The notes below the pieces were generated by a model, which was not told where the DNA came from, searched no databases, and saw nothing but the letters and a program-made list of their open reading frames with translations. A stretch of DNA of 64,000 bases from Setomelanomma holmii (taxonomy: Eukaryota > Ascomycota > Dothideomycetes > Pleosporales > Phaeosphaeriaceae): the NCBI GenBank assembly GCA_010015745.1, contig ML978162.1, positions 248,001 to 312,000 of the forward strand, written 5' to 3'. Made by a program: the position numbers and the translations under genes. This document shows, in pieces, positions 44,464 to 55,726 of this stretch (positions are counted from its first letter, which is position 1; each line of letters starts with the position of its first letter).

Positions 44464-45618
44464 ATGGTCACCACTAGGACCAAGTATTATGGCGATGCAG
44501 TCGAAAAGCAGGATCAAAATGCCCCAGAAACTCTCACAGCTCGCCGTCAACGGTGGTCGAGGCGTCTTCGCCAGCAAGACTACGAATCCGTCATTTCGGA
44601 AGTGCTGGACGAAGAACTCCCCAAGTACGCGAATAGCTCCATCATCGACCCAACAGATCGGATATCACACATGCACGAATGTGCCCTGATTCTTGCCTCA
44701 GCGCCTCTCGTGTTCGCCGCAGCTGTTGATGGCACGCTGGCTGCGCGTTTGTCTCGAGATGGTGACTTACAGAATGAGTACGCCACAATACAGGCGCGAG
44801 CGCACGTTCAACCCTCTATTTACATACATCTTCTGACAGACGACAATGGTCTCGCACCGACACCCAATCAATATCTCTTGATACGCGACGTGTTACTGGA
44901 CTACCTAGCGCAAGATCAGGCCTCTACACATGCATGGCATCTTGACAATATCACTCACCCACCAACAAGCCAGGCTGCGTCAGCTCAAGGCCACCGTAAG
45001 TATCTTCACACTAACAATCGCTCTGCTACACGCGTACACACCCTTCGTCGATTCTGCGACGGCGTTCAAGCCCGAGTATCCACGACTTCCATGTCACTAT
45101 GGGATATTCCGTTCCAGTTTCCACCTGGTGAGTGTGGCTACTCGATAAAATCGCATGATCGTCTTGCCCGGCATCGCGCACGCCACTCTTCCAACTATGT
45201 CATGAACCTTGTCGAAGACATCTGCACCTATCTGCATCGCACGGGACAATTCCAACAACATTTCCGTATGCAGCAGTACATCATCTATCTAATCTTCAGG
45301 CCTTTCCAAGCAGCCATAGCGGAGATTTTCTGCTCGGGTTTGTTGCAAGTGTACGTCGAGAATGGCGGCGGCTTCAATGCCTACCGAGCTGGACTTAGTG
45401 TGGCAACGGCGCGACGAGTGAGTATGGATGAGTGGGACGCTCATGAAGCTTGGGTACGACGACAATCCCCTGTTGACGAAAACATGCGGTCACAGCAGCG
45501 ACGGGCGGAGCAGTGGTGCAAAGCGCTCGAGTGGGAGCCTGCAGTAGCCGAAGTTGAAGACCTCATGGAGATGTGTGCTATTCAGGACAAGAGAGACCGC
45601 GACCACGCGCGTGGGTAA
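44464..45618 (+). CDS. Hypothetical protein, unrecognised
   Basis: An uninterrupted frame encodes 384 residues from the ATG at 44464 (MVTTRTKYYGDAVEKQDQN); the ATG at 44236 is possible. Length alone makes coding likely. An Arg-rich N-terminus (ARRQRWSRRLRQQD) is followed by a mostly helical, charged body with LLIRDVLLDYLAQDQ, SSNYVMNLVEDICTYLHRTG, YIIYLIFRPFQAAIAEIF and a C-terminal acidic stretch (AVAEVEDLMEMC). I know no family. Strong donor-like GTAAGT and GTGAGT sites within it raise the possibility of introns, but splicing them did not give a better frame. Confidence 0.5.
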   Translation: MVTTRTKYYGDAVEKQDQNAPETLTARRQRWSRRLRQQDYESVISEVLDEELPKYANSSIIDPTDRISHMHECALILASAPLVFAAAVDGTLAARLSRDGDLQNEYATIQARAHVQPSIYIHLLTDDNGLAPTPNQYLLIRDVLLDYLAQDQASTHAWHLDNITHPPTSQAASAQGHRKYLHTNNRSATRVHTLRRFCDGVQARVSTTSMSLWDIPFQFPPGECGYSIKSHDRLARHRARHSSNYVMNLVEDICTYLHRTGQFQQHFRMQQYIIYLIFRPFQAAIAEIFCSGLLQVYVENGGGFNAYRAGLSVATARRVSMDEWDAHEAWVRRQSPVDENMRSQQRRAEQWCKALEWEPAVAEVEDLMEMCAIQDKRDRDHARG

Positions 45619-46075
45619 GAGGCTGGAGTGACTATCAGTCGGTATATTGTAATACAATGATCTTACCTGGATCTTGGCTGGCCTAACCTGCGATTTGGTC
45701 GCCTTTCATTTGTTCATCTACCTTACTATGCATAGAAATCATAGCTCCATCACTCTGCTGGTACGTCATTGCGGTGCAGTCACCAGAAACCATTATTTGT
45801 AAAAGACCATTTCAATTCACCGACCCCATATTCTCACGTTTAGTTGTTCGTGTCACTAATCGGTGCTGTACCAGGGTTACGGACAGCACTAAACCACGGG
45901 TCAACAACTTCGGTACCAAACATCAACATAGGGATCGCAAGATCCATACATGCAAACTTTTCTGTAGCATTCCAAAGCACCGATTCATTCACTCTTTCCT
46001 ACATGTTCAGTCGATTTACATCCCATGTCCACCAAGCAGCAGAGTAGCCCTTCCAAATCAATAACCACTATCATC
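45619..46075. other. Intergenic, no gene seen
   Basis: About 460 bp between two plus-strand genes. It contains only short frames and presumably the promoter of the small gene at 46076. Confidence 0.35.
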
Positions 46076-46395
46076 ATGCCCAGCGCCTCGACCTCACCAT
46101 CTCCCGGCATCGCAACCCGCGCCACAAAACCGGACCACCTCTACATCCTCGTCGATCCCAACTCATCAGCCACATCCGAAACAAACAACATCCATGCTTC
46201 CCCCCCCATGCCTTCGACTGGGCTGACATCAAGGAGAAAATCACTGCCCATCTCAACCACCCCTCTTCCTCATCAACCTTCATCACCACCTTCACCAGCG
46301 AAAAGAAAGCGCTCAAAACCACCAGCAAGGATACTGCTGGTCGCATTTATGAACATCCTATTCTCAGTCACACAGATCTCGGTGTCTTTGACTAA
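46076..46395 (+). pseudogene. Small hypothetical protein with a one-base shift at a C8 run
   Basis: The ATG at 46076 reads MPSASTSPSP then KPDHLYILVDPNSSAT. At a run of eight C (46200-46207) the frame is lost. In the adjacent frame the sequence continues HAFDWADIKEKITAHLNHP, SSSTFITTFTSEKKALKTT, AGRIYEHPILSHTDLGVFD and stops at 46395. Adding one C joins the two halves into a protein of about 106 residues with a convincing composition throughout. A homopolymer error in the assembly is as likely as a true mutation. I have no function for it. Confidence 0.55.
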
Positions 46396-46494
46396 CTTGC
46401 ACGAAGACTATTCCTGTGCCGTCACAATATTCTTCGCACGATCAACATGGCTTCGATTGAAATGTTTGCTGCACTCACAACACATAGCGCTCGC

Positions 46495-46671
46495 TTAGTC
46501 TAGGCATAGACATGTTATGAGCTTTCCGCTCTCGGTGTTGCGCTTGATACACGTGCCGGGAAAATTTGCTGCGCATGCGGCGTAGCTTTCGCCCTAGTAG
46601 TCTTTACAGTCTGCGAGAACGCTGGAGGTCAGAGTGAGGACGGTGAGTGCGAGGCCGGTAAGGAGACGCAT
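46495..46671 (-). pseudogene. Small secreted cysteine-rich protein interrupted by TAG
   Basis: The ATG at 46671 starts MRLLTGLALTVLTLTSSVLA, a clear signal peptide. Five residues later a TAG (46596-46594) stops the frame. The same frame continues YAACAANFPGTCIKRN and LITCLCLD to a second stop at 46495. Read through, the mature peptide is about 38 residues with five cysteines, the look of a small secreted fungal protein. TAG is one C-to-T step from CAG. No intron of normal size removes it. It is too short for a confident family call. Confidence 0.45.
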
Positions 46672-46800
46672 TTTGGTATGCTTGATGAGTAAATTGACTC
46701 TTGCTGGCAAGGACAGGAAATGTTGAATCGTCGCGGTGATTATATGTCTCTCAGAATGCCACGGGAAGTTGATGATGATGCGGGTAAGCATAGCGTGACA

Positions 46801-48147
46801 TCAGCCCGACTTCTTGAAGTGTCGATGTATGAGACCACAGAAACTTTCCCACAGGACTTGGTCTTTTCCTCGAAGCCACTGTAGCTCGATCTCACTCGCG
46901 AGATCGATGACTTTGATGCGGAAAGCAAGCTCAATGTTTAATGTATCCTCTCCATCCGTCATATTTGTGTTTTCTTTCTTTTGACGCTCGTAGGCGCGTC
47001 GGTATGCTCGGCCCCAGACATTCTGACTTGCCTCGCCGATGCCAGTGGAAGTCTCGCTGTCCCAATTCCACCTGAGGTCCAAGGACAAGAGCTGCGTGTT
47101 GATGGTTTGCTTGGCGGCGGTCGGCATAATCGTGGAGGGTAGGTGGATTATGTAAGACGTCGGAAAGGGAAGATACTCGTTTGCGATGGTGTCGAGACGA
47201 GCAATACTCTGTTTTCGTCATCAGCTGAGTCATGCTTATCATCGCAAGCGCAGGCTTCAACTCACATTTCTTGGCCTCAGATCACCAAAACTCCATGCAA
47301 CAACCCATCTTTTCGTACTGCTTCCCGTGTCGACCACACCGACTGCCCAGTTGGTGATGCCATGCTTCTTGAGTAGATCGATAATGGCTTTGGCACTGCT
47401 CATCTTGCCTAGCATACTGCTGTACCATTGTACCTTCTCTTTCAGCACCAGACTCTCGTTCACGATTTTGGTTACGAAGCCTAGATCGCCGCCGTTGCAG
47501 ACCATTTCGACTTCTGCACCGGTGCAGACAGCGTTTGGCTTCCAGCTCTTGCCTTCGCTTTTTAGGCTGGCGCTCATGTCGGAAGAATCTGTAAAGAAGG
47601 GTGGGTTGCACATGGTGAAATCAAGGTGATTGACGCCTAGAGCTTGCATTGGAATGAGCGCATTGAGCTGGGTGGTCTGCAAAAGCTTGGTACGTGTCAT
47701 CAAGTTATTGAGAGCCAGGTTCTGCGCTGCAGACTCGAAGCTCTTCTTGTCGATATCAGTGGCGCACATTGTCCAAGCTGGACGGGATTGCAAGCAAAGC
47801 ATGGTGTAGATGGCCGATGCTCCTGCTCCGATGTCCAAACCAACAACTGCCCGATGTGGCTCGTAAACATTGGAAACGACAGGACATGTAGAGTCGATGA
47901 GTCCTTGAATCCATGAGACGTAATTCCAGCGATTTGGTATGGGTGGACAGAGTCGATCATCCGGAACCTCGAGCTGCAACCCAAAGTCTGCCCTTAGAAT
48001 TGCTTTTGAGAGTACTTTGATGGTCTCTGGGTCTTGAAAGTCGAGCTTGCCAGCGCACATCTGCCATGCGATCTTGAATTTGGGATCCTTCTTGGTCAGG
48101 GCCTTGAAGTCAACAGTGGAATATGGCGGACGCGGAGCGAGGTTCAT
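46801..48147 (-). CDS. METTL16-like RNA N6-adenine methyltransferase
   Basis: Exons 48147-47266 and 47208-46801 give 429 residues. The N-terminus (LAPRPPYSTVDFKALTKKDP) and the Rossmann fold match the METTL16/RlmF family: AVVGLDIGAGASAIYTML binds S-adenosylmethionine, TDIDKKSFESAAQNLALNN is the acidic loop, and TMCNPPFF is the catalytic NPPF motif for adenine N6. AEVEMVCNGGDLGFVTKIV and WYSSMLGKM follow as in the family. Eukaryotic METTL16 proteins methylate U6 snRNA; that target is expected here by homology. The second exon is an extension without a motif I recognise. The 3' end faces the small secreted-protein remnant. Confidence 0.88.
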
Positions 48148-48423
48148 GTCGGTTTGTCTCGGCGTGGATGTCCCGTAGAGGCACTACTGGAAACAATCCG
48201 TGACTCATGTGGTTGTGTGATGGAAGCAGGGCAGAAATGGAGCGATCGAAATGGTCATGTTTGGGTCGAGCTTGGACCACCACACCGTGATTGGCCGAAT
48301 TGTGGCGGAAGGAGGGAAGGAACGATGCGAAGTCTCATGTACATTTGATATACAGGCAAATAAAAAGCGCTTACTGAACTCCATCTATGATGCATATCCC
48401 AACGCCATTCGCTACCAGGCGCG

Positions 48424-49272
48424 TCATATCAAGAAAGGTCCGTCATACGCTCCATCTGGCTCCTGGAGTCGGACCTCTTCTAGCGAAGGCACCGTACCTG
48501 GCTTGTAGTAGCCAAGAAGCATCTCCATGTCCTCTTCCGTCATGGAAACCAATTCGTCCAGCGTGTACTGCTCGCAGACCTTGGACATCCTACTCGTGTT
48601 AGCACAATCTTTCCTGCACACTGAAGTTTTGCGCATACCATTGCATCCTCTTGGGGCCCTCTTCGATGTTGGGGGCAACCTTGCGCAGCTTCTTTCGCAG
48701 CATACCGACTCTTGTCACAGCTGCGCCAATGTTCTTTGGCAAGCCCGCAGCGATCTGCCTCCTCACGATGTTTGCGAGCTTCGGTCCATTGCCGTTGGTG
48801 CTGACCATGATCTGCAGCGGTCCATCGCGATGCACGCTGCCAAAATAGAAGTCGCATTCGGGCGGCACATCTGCAATGTTGGCTGCAATCTTCTTTTCCT
48901 TGCACAGCTTCCATATTTGTGTTGAGGCCTCAGGGTCATCAACGGCGGTCAAGACCATGTCCACGCCGTCGAGGTCGGATGGCTCGAATTTACGGTCTAC
49001 GTAGTCGACCTGCTTCTGCTCGATACGGTAGGCGACTTCGTCATTCAGGCCATCGCGCGGCGATACAACGGTGACTTTGGCGTCGGCGTTGAGGATATTC
49101 ACGATTCGTCCGGCGGCGACCTGCTCTTCCGTCAATCGTCAATACTTGGCAAAGCAGGACAAATTGCAGCACTCACTTCACCGCCGCCAACCACCAGCAC
49201 GCGCTTATTGCGTATCTGCCATGCTAATATGAGAGAGCCTCCGCCCTGGAGTTCTGGGTATGGGCCTTTCAT
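48424..49272 (-). CDS. MET8: Siroheme synthase: precorrin-2 dehydrogenase/ferrochelatase
   Basis: Exons 49272-49177, 49120-48639 and 48589-48424 give 247 residues, close to yeast Met8. LQGGGSLILAWQIRNKRVLVVGGGE joined to VAAGRIVNILNADAKVTVVSP forms the NAD-binding Rossmann fold. VLTAVDDPEAS carries the catalytic Asp region, and DFYFGSVHRDGPLQIMVSTNGNGPKLANIVRR and the C-terminal EQYTLDELVSMTEEDMEMLL are typical. It oxidises precorrin-2 and inserts iron to make siroheme, the cofactor of sulfite and nitrite reductases. It thus supports the sulfide supply used by the O-acetylhomoserine sulfhydrylase 29 kb away. It is divergent from PEP7. Confidence 0.93.
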
Positions 49273-49651
49273 GGCGGAATTGGTGTTGGTGAGAAGAAAG
49301 CATGCTGCGCGGAGATGTCAAAGTCGATGACTATGATTCGGCGTTACCCTAGACGGACGCGCCACATCATTTGCACACCAGGGCCATGGAGCTGGGGAGC
49401 TCTTATCGATAGCGACATGACGCTCGAGATGTGAACTTGACAATCCACCGTGCCACCTCTTGAGAAGCGAGATATTCTCAACTCGTCTCGGCCGGGATTT
49501 GGACGCGTCCTTCATGCAGTGCGGCAGCCCTACGGAAACATCCCTGCGGGCGCTGCCACGTTCTTTAGCGCCGCGCAACGGTTCCCGCAACCACGCCTAG
49601 GCTGCACATCCCAGCCTGTGAGCATCCCCAGACACCCTCGACAATCTCACT
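49273..49651. promoter_or_regulatory. Divergent promoter, MET8 and PEP7
   Basis: 379 bp between two divergent ATGs, presumably serving both genes. I found no CACGTG in it. Confidence 0.3.
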
Positions 49652-51767
49652 ATGGCCTCTCGCAGGTCCCTGGGCGGCGGTCGCATGCTGGGGAGCGGCA
49701 GAAACCTGTCGCCTGCCATATCCTCGCAACCACAGACCCACCACCGCCGCAATGCGAGCTTGCTCTCGCCCTCGGAAAGCTCGGTGTCGCTGAGCTCGCA
49801 GACGTCCAACAGCCCAGCCAGTACCGCCGAGAGCAAGGAGGACATAACCAGCAAAGTGCTGTTAGGTCCGAGCGAGAATGCCGCCGCAAGCGCTTCGAGT
49901 AGGCTCGTGTGCCCAATATGCAACGAGGAGATGGTAGGTCATCCATGCCTGTCGTGCAATGTCTACCGTGTACTGATGTAACAGGTAACACTCCTGCAAT
50001 TGAACAGGTACATACATCGTCCTCCTCATGAAGTACAGTGATCTAAGTCCACTAGACACCTCGACGACAACCACCAAAATCTCGTTGAGGAAGAGCAAGA
50101 TGAAGTCAAGAACTGGTTCGAGTCGCAGATGGAGAAGGCCAAGAAATTCCAGCCGCTCGCCGTACTGAACCAGAAGCTCAAAGGTCTCGATGTTTTCGAA
50201 TCGAACGACGCCCCTACGCCGCCACAGTCGACCTCGCACTCCGCCAGCAACTCCACCACCCACGTCGTTCACGAGCCCGCACCAGTACGGCGAGACCCTG
50301 AGGAGGAGGTCACCAGAGCACACTGGCAACGACCCGGATACCGAGACGTGTGCTCAGATCCCGTCTGCAGAAGGCCAATCACGGCACAAATTGCGTTGGG
50401 TGGAGGACAGGCAGCTGTTAACTGCAGGCAGTGTGGTCGGCTGTTCTGTGAAGAGCACACCATGTACCAGATGAAGCTGTCGCGGCAAGCCAAGCACGAC
50501 CCAACAAGGGGAGTATGGTGTCGTGTGTGCGAAACATGCTACAAATCAAGAGAGGGGTATATCGACAATCATGGCTTCGAGCGCGACCACTTCGACGAGT
50601 TTGCAAAGATCCGGCGAAAGCGGGTGGATAGGGAATACATGGAAGTCAGCAGGCTAGAGAAGCGCCTCACCAAGTTGACCACGCTTTTAGCGAATCCTCC
50701 ACCACCCGAAGACACACCAAGTTCGGCAGGCTGGTTCGGACTATCGGCAGGTAAGAACCAACGAAAGGCCCTGGAACAGTCGATTATTACATGGGAAGAG
50801 GATGCCAAGGTTACGAATTGTCCGTTTTGTCAGCAAGAATTCTCGACCTATACCTTCAGGCGCCATCACTGTCGCATGTGTGGGCGCGTGGTGTGCAGCG
50901 ACCCAAAGACCGAGTGCTCGACAGAAGTGGGTCTGAATGTAGCTGCAGGTAGGTGCACCCTCTCTCCAGGTCATACGTCTTCTCACAATTTTAGGCTCCA
51001 CCAGATCAGAAAAGTCCACCAGCCAGATGAGCATCGATGTCCGCATGTGCAAAGACTGCAAGCACACACTATTCGCTAGGGGTGATTTCGCACGTGAGCT
51101 AGCAAACAAGCCAACGGATGCGCTAGCTTACGAGAATTTGGCGCAATTCGAAAGAGGCATTCGGCTCTTACTACCACGATTTCAGAAGCTATTACAAGCC
51201 CTTCAAGACCCAGACGGGCCGCCTACACCTCAACAGTTGTCAGACGCCACCAAAGTACGCAAGAGGCTGATGGACGCGTTTGCCCAGTTCGACGTTACTG
51301 CGAAAAGGATACGAGATCTGCCGACCGACTCACCCACACAGCAACGACTTCAAAAGGCAGTCTACCAACAAGCTTACAGCTTCTTGAGCCTGCACATGCT
51401 ACCTCTTCGCTCCTTGCCAAGGATCCTCAAACACGCTGCGCCTCAAGGCCAATTAAAGGCAGGAGGTGCTCTAGCTGCCATCAAATTTAGCGACCGATCA
51501 GGTGGCAGCGTTGTGAGCAGTAGTGAGGTTTCTGCAATGGAGACTGAAGAGACAGAGTTACGAGAAAGGTTGATCATCCTTGAGGAACAAAAGTTCATGG
51601 TATCGGAGATGGTCGCGAATGCGACGAAGCACAGGAGATTCGACGAGGTTACGAGCCTCGCGCAGAACTTGGAGGATCTCAACAAAGAAATCGACCAGAT
51701 AAATGGACAACTGAGTCAGCTTGACTTTGCAAGTGCGTACCAGAGAGACTTGGCGAGCCCTGGGTAA
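49652..51767 (+). CDS. PEP7: FYVE zinc-finger protein of endosome-to-vacuole transport
   Basis: Exons 49652-49933, 49985-50007, 50056-50948 and 50995-51767 give 656 residues. The second exon is only 23 nt and completes a C2H2 finger (CPICNEEM-VTLLQLNR-HLDDNH). An atypical FYVE-like ring follows (CRQCGRLFCEEH, WCRVCETC), then a full FYVE domain with NCPFCQQEFSTYTFRRHHCRMCGRVVC and RMCKDC, which binds phosphatidylinositol 3-phosphate. The C-terminus (LRERLIILEEQKFMVSEM, LAQNLEDLNKEIDQINGQL) is the Rab-binding helical region. This order matches Pep7/Vac1 and rabenosyn-5, which link Rab5 and the SNARE machinery on endosomes. Confidence 0.93.
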
Positions 51768-54700
51768 GGAAAGACATCACCGCGCATACTCGACAAATCT
51801 GGTAGTGCAGAGCGCGAAGCCCAAGTATGGTGTGCTTTCCGATCCAAAGCCAAAGTTCAGGCAGCTTCCGTATGGATGAGGATTATCGCGTTTAGTGCTG
51901 AGTCCATGGAAAACAAGCTTCATGTACAATTCGCGCCACACCCAAAACCCATGGTCGATTCAAAATCACGCTCGAAACTAGTCGTATCTGTGACTGCAAG
52001 AACGATCCGACCGCAAGCGACGCTCAGGTGGTGGCCCGCTCTTTCAGCTTCAGATATCCGCGGAGGCAGGAGCGATCGCGCCGGAAGAGCCGGATCACCA
52101 CAAGTGATGTGCGCCAGCATCCGAACTTCCTCACTTTTCAATATGCTCACACAAATGGACGACCAATCATTTTCCACGGATCTCGACCACGAGGCTGCCG
52201 TAATGCCGAGATGAGAGTTGCTAAACACAGTCTACTGTTGATGTTAAGAGACTATGGATCGTGCGGTTTCGGGGTCTCCTCGATTGGAGGATGGGAGATG
52301 AGTTAAGGCTTATTTCCTTGCTCAGATGCGCGACGATACCTGCAGCCAGAGCACAACGTCGTAATCTGGCCTTGGGCTTCGTACAAGGCCTGGCTTTATC
52401 TTTGGCTGCACATCTTCCTGAGCTGACCAGTGGCCAAGTCGCCCTCTCTCGCGCCGTACTCAAGACCAATCGTCTCAACAATAGAAGCGGAACAACATCA
52501 GACATGCTCACCTTCACTTTTCTTCCCATCCTGATCCTTCCATTTGCCATTATCCTCCGACGAAGTCACAACCTCGTCCCTCGACGCACGTTCGATATAG
52601 CCAAATTCTACGAGTCACTTCGCCAATTTTCACGGCTGCCTCCATGACCTACTTTCCTGAGATACCTACGGTACAACGTACATCGCATGTATTTCCAGTA
52701 TGTAGTCACCGGCTCGGACTATGTGCTCGAGCCAGCAGAGCGGATATGCTTTGACATTCTCGTTATCATACTTCTGGGTGTAATACAGTGGGACCTAGAA
52801 TGGCTGGGCCTCATGGTGATGAGTCGAGGCGATGTGACGATTGTGGAAGCTTTGAAGGTACCAGCCTCACTGAAATGCACTACAAATTCCGACATTGATA
52901 TGGGGTGGTAACGCGAGTCTGAGGATAAACGCACTTCGTCGGCTTGGGCGGCGAAGAGTTGCTCAAGGTCACACAGCCAGTCGTGGTAGCATAACGATCT
53001 CGTCATGGACAAAAGTCAAAGCGAAGGGAAAGAGAGTGAGGAACCGGTCGTCTCAGGAATACACAGCAGGCAACGCCAAGCTAATACACCTAGCAAGCTC
53101 CCATTATACGCCAAATTCCAACCTTACAGCACTCGCACGCTTACAGATACCTGTTTGGTGATTATGGGATCAGGAAGGCACCACCTCGCGATGTGTGACC
53201 TTGCGACCATGGTGACTTCCCTTTGCAACAGCTTTGGTACTGACCAGTTTGTTGGCACCGTATCCTTCTTCTTTCTTCACGTAACTTCTGGCGCCCAGCC
53301 ATCAATCCCGCGTCTACTGTTGCTCTCCTTTACCACGTACCCAGACTAATATACACCAGTTGTTGCGTTGCAGATGACGTTGTGGATGCGCAGACCTGAT
53401 ATTCGACGCGGCTGCGATGACATATTGCTATTGGGACCCTGTCTATATTAGCAGGCCGAGCACGATGAGTCGCCAAGCAGTCAAGCATTCGTGAATGCAG
53501 CAATCCAGAACCGAATTACTTCGTATGCTATCACTTTCTTCAACACTTCATTGCCAGCAACGAGGCAACATACTATACATGTTCTTAAAGAGCAGTGGAC
53601 GTCGACGCAGGACGGAATCCAACACATCGCGTTGCGCCAACCTTCACCGCGGAACACGCACACGACAATACAATTCAATTGCATCACTCCAGCATCACCA
53701 ACACAAACTAAAGGCACTTCAGCCCTACATTACGCCTCACCCGCTCTTACTGCATCCTTATGACCGCATTCAATCATCGTCATATCCCAATTTGGACATG
53801 CACAGACGTTGCACAGACCACACCCGTCCGAATCGAGCGCAACATGCCCAACTCGTGTACGAAAGTTGGCAGGATTGGACCGAACCAAGTTTTTGAACAA
53901 ATTCGTCTGCTTTCTACAGTTCAGCGGGAATTACTGGATGAAGCAAGTGTGACGCTGTTATGTTCGTGATGGGCAGGAAGTGTTCTGGTGCTTGATGATC
54001 GGCGGTGTTTTGGAGATGACGTTGGTGGCGAATGGTTAGATACATTTGCAGAGCATTGGGGAATTATGCCTACGTCGGAACACTTCTGCTCCTCACATCG
54101 TGGTGTTTGCACGCTTTTCATGATGTACAACGATGGCATAACTCACAGTAGCGATGTAGGGAGAGTAGGCACTCAGCGATCTGCGCCTCTACGTTAGCTG
54201 TCAGACCATGGAGAAATGTCGAACGCGACATCTTACGTCTCAAGACCTTTGGAATCTAATATGATAGAGAAGACACCGATACGAACAAGAGCAAACCATA
54301 TTTCCAACCTGAATTACCCTACCACGAGATGATAACACGGCATCACACGCTCACATCATTCCGTTCGTCCCCTATGCATCGCCGCGACGCCAGACGACGT
54401 GCTCGACCCGCCCACAAAGAACGATTTTCCGAATCCTAACTCCGATGAAGGAGAATTTCATCACATAGCACAGGATGTATAAGTTAATATATACTCGAAA
54501 CATCAAAATTGGAGGACGCGCAATGTCGGCTCCTTAACGACGCATGGAATATGGAAACGCGGTTTCCGAGCGACGTGGAGGCTGAACATACGGGAATACA
54601 TTCGCCCGTGTCACACAGGTGATGAAGTATTGGCATAGGAACGGCGACCGAGATGAACGGTTGTAGGCGTGCTCGACAGCTCCGCCTGGCGCTCGCATAT

Positions 54701-55141
54701 CGATCGTGATGTTGCTTTGGACACTGTGATAAGCCAGTTGGAGCGCAGTGGACATGGAAGTCGTAATACCCTACTGGCTGTCCCCAAGTTTGAATATCAT
54801 GGCTATGGTAAGTATTGCGATAGGTAGGCTTCGCGAGATGGTCATGGTCATGGTCATGTTGCCAGGCCTGTTATTAGGTAAAATGTGGTGATTGTGTTTT
54901 TTTGCAGTCATCCTTTTGCTACTTGTTTTGCTTCTTTTTTGAAGGAGTGAAGGTAATTTTTGCGTCAGTGTCATTTCCTCTGCCTCCAAATCTGCCCATT
55001 TGAAGCTCGCAAGTACCCCAATAACCTCGAGTAAACGCATTTCATACTTTCCGCTCAAGCACCATACGGCCCGCCTACTCTCTCGCTCTCGGTGACAGTC
55101 ATCTCTCTTCGTCTGTCCTCGTGCCATTTAACTCCCTGCAA
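51768..55141. other. Gene-poor stretch of 3.4 kb
   Basis: Many short overlapping frames on both strands, none with a start, composition or motif I trust. A short GGTCAT tandem (about four units) occurs near 54838-54856. I looked for transposase, reverse transcriptase and tRNA signatures and saw none. It could hold non-coding transcripts or degraded sequence. Confidence 0.4.
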
Positions 55142-55726
55142 TCAGACGATCGGTGAATCCCAGAACATGCTCTTGTCCAACTCCTCCGCAAACCCCTTCG
55201 CAAGAGGCGGCGCCTCACCCGCCGGCTTACGACCTGCACACAACGTATGCGATCCTGCATCCTCCTTCCTCCCACCTCTACTCCTAGTACCGCCCCTACC
55301 CCCTCCCGCAACACCTCCTGCCCTACCCATACTCCCACCTCCCATCATACCACCCCTCCCTCCACCTCCCATACCACCACCCATCCCCGCCATCGGATCC
55401 CTCGCCGCCCTATTCTGCCGATGCAATTGGCCCTCATGCAAATCGCCCTTGAGCTCCTCACGGTCATCCCGCTCCTCAGTCGTGTACTTGAACGTGTTCC
55501 AAGCAAAGACCTGGTCCTCGAGTCCCTTGGGGGCGCGGCCTTGGCGCACGGCCACGGGTGCAGCGGAGAACAGTGCTGCGTCGCGGTTGGTGGCTTCGGC
55601 AGTGTCGTGGTCGAAGCGGGCGCGTCCGAGGTCGGCGAGTTCGGTGGAGGAGTGGAAGAAGGTTTGCGGGTTGGGGGAGGGGGTCCGGCGGTTATGGGTG
55701 TTGGTGGGATTGGTATTGGAGGACAT
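55142..55726 (-). CDS. Gly-rich hypothetical protein
   Basis: 194 residues from the ATG at 55726 (MSSNTNPTNTHNRRTPSPNP). The middle, LADLGRARFDHDTAEATNRD and VFAWNTFKYTTEERDDREELK, is the most structured part. Then comes a Gly/Met/Arg-rich segment (GMGGGMGGGGRGGMMGGG) of the kind found in RNA-binding or low-complexity proteins, and a C-terminus AKGFAEELDKSMFWDSPIV. The ATG was chosen over longer non-ATG frames upstream. I do not recognise a family. The well-formed C-terminus suggests a real gene. Confidence 0.6.
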   Translation of the reverse strand: MSSNTNPTNTHNRRTPSPNPQTFFHSSTELADLGRARFDHDTAEATNRDAALFSAAPVAVRQGRAPKGLEDQVFAWNTFKYTTEERDDREELKGDLHEGQLHRQNRAARDPMAGMGGGMGGGGRGGMMGGGSMGRAGGVAGGGRGGTRSRGGRKEDAGSHTLCAGRKPAGEAPPLAKGFAEELDKSMFWDSPIV

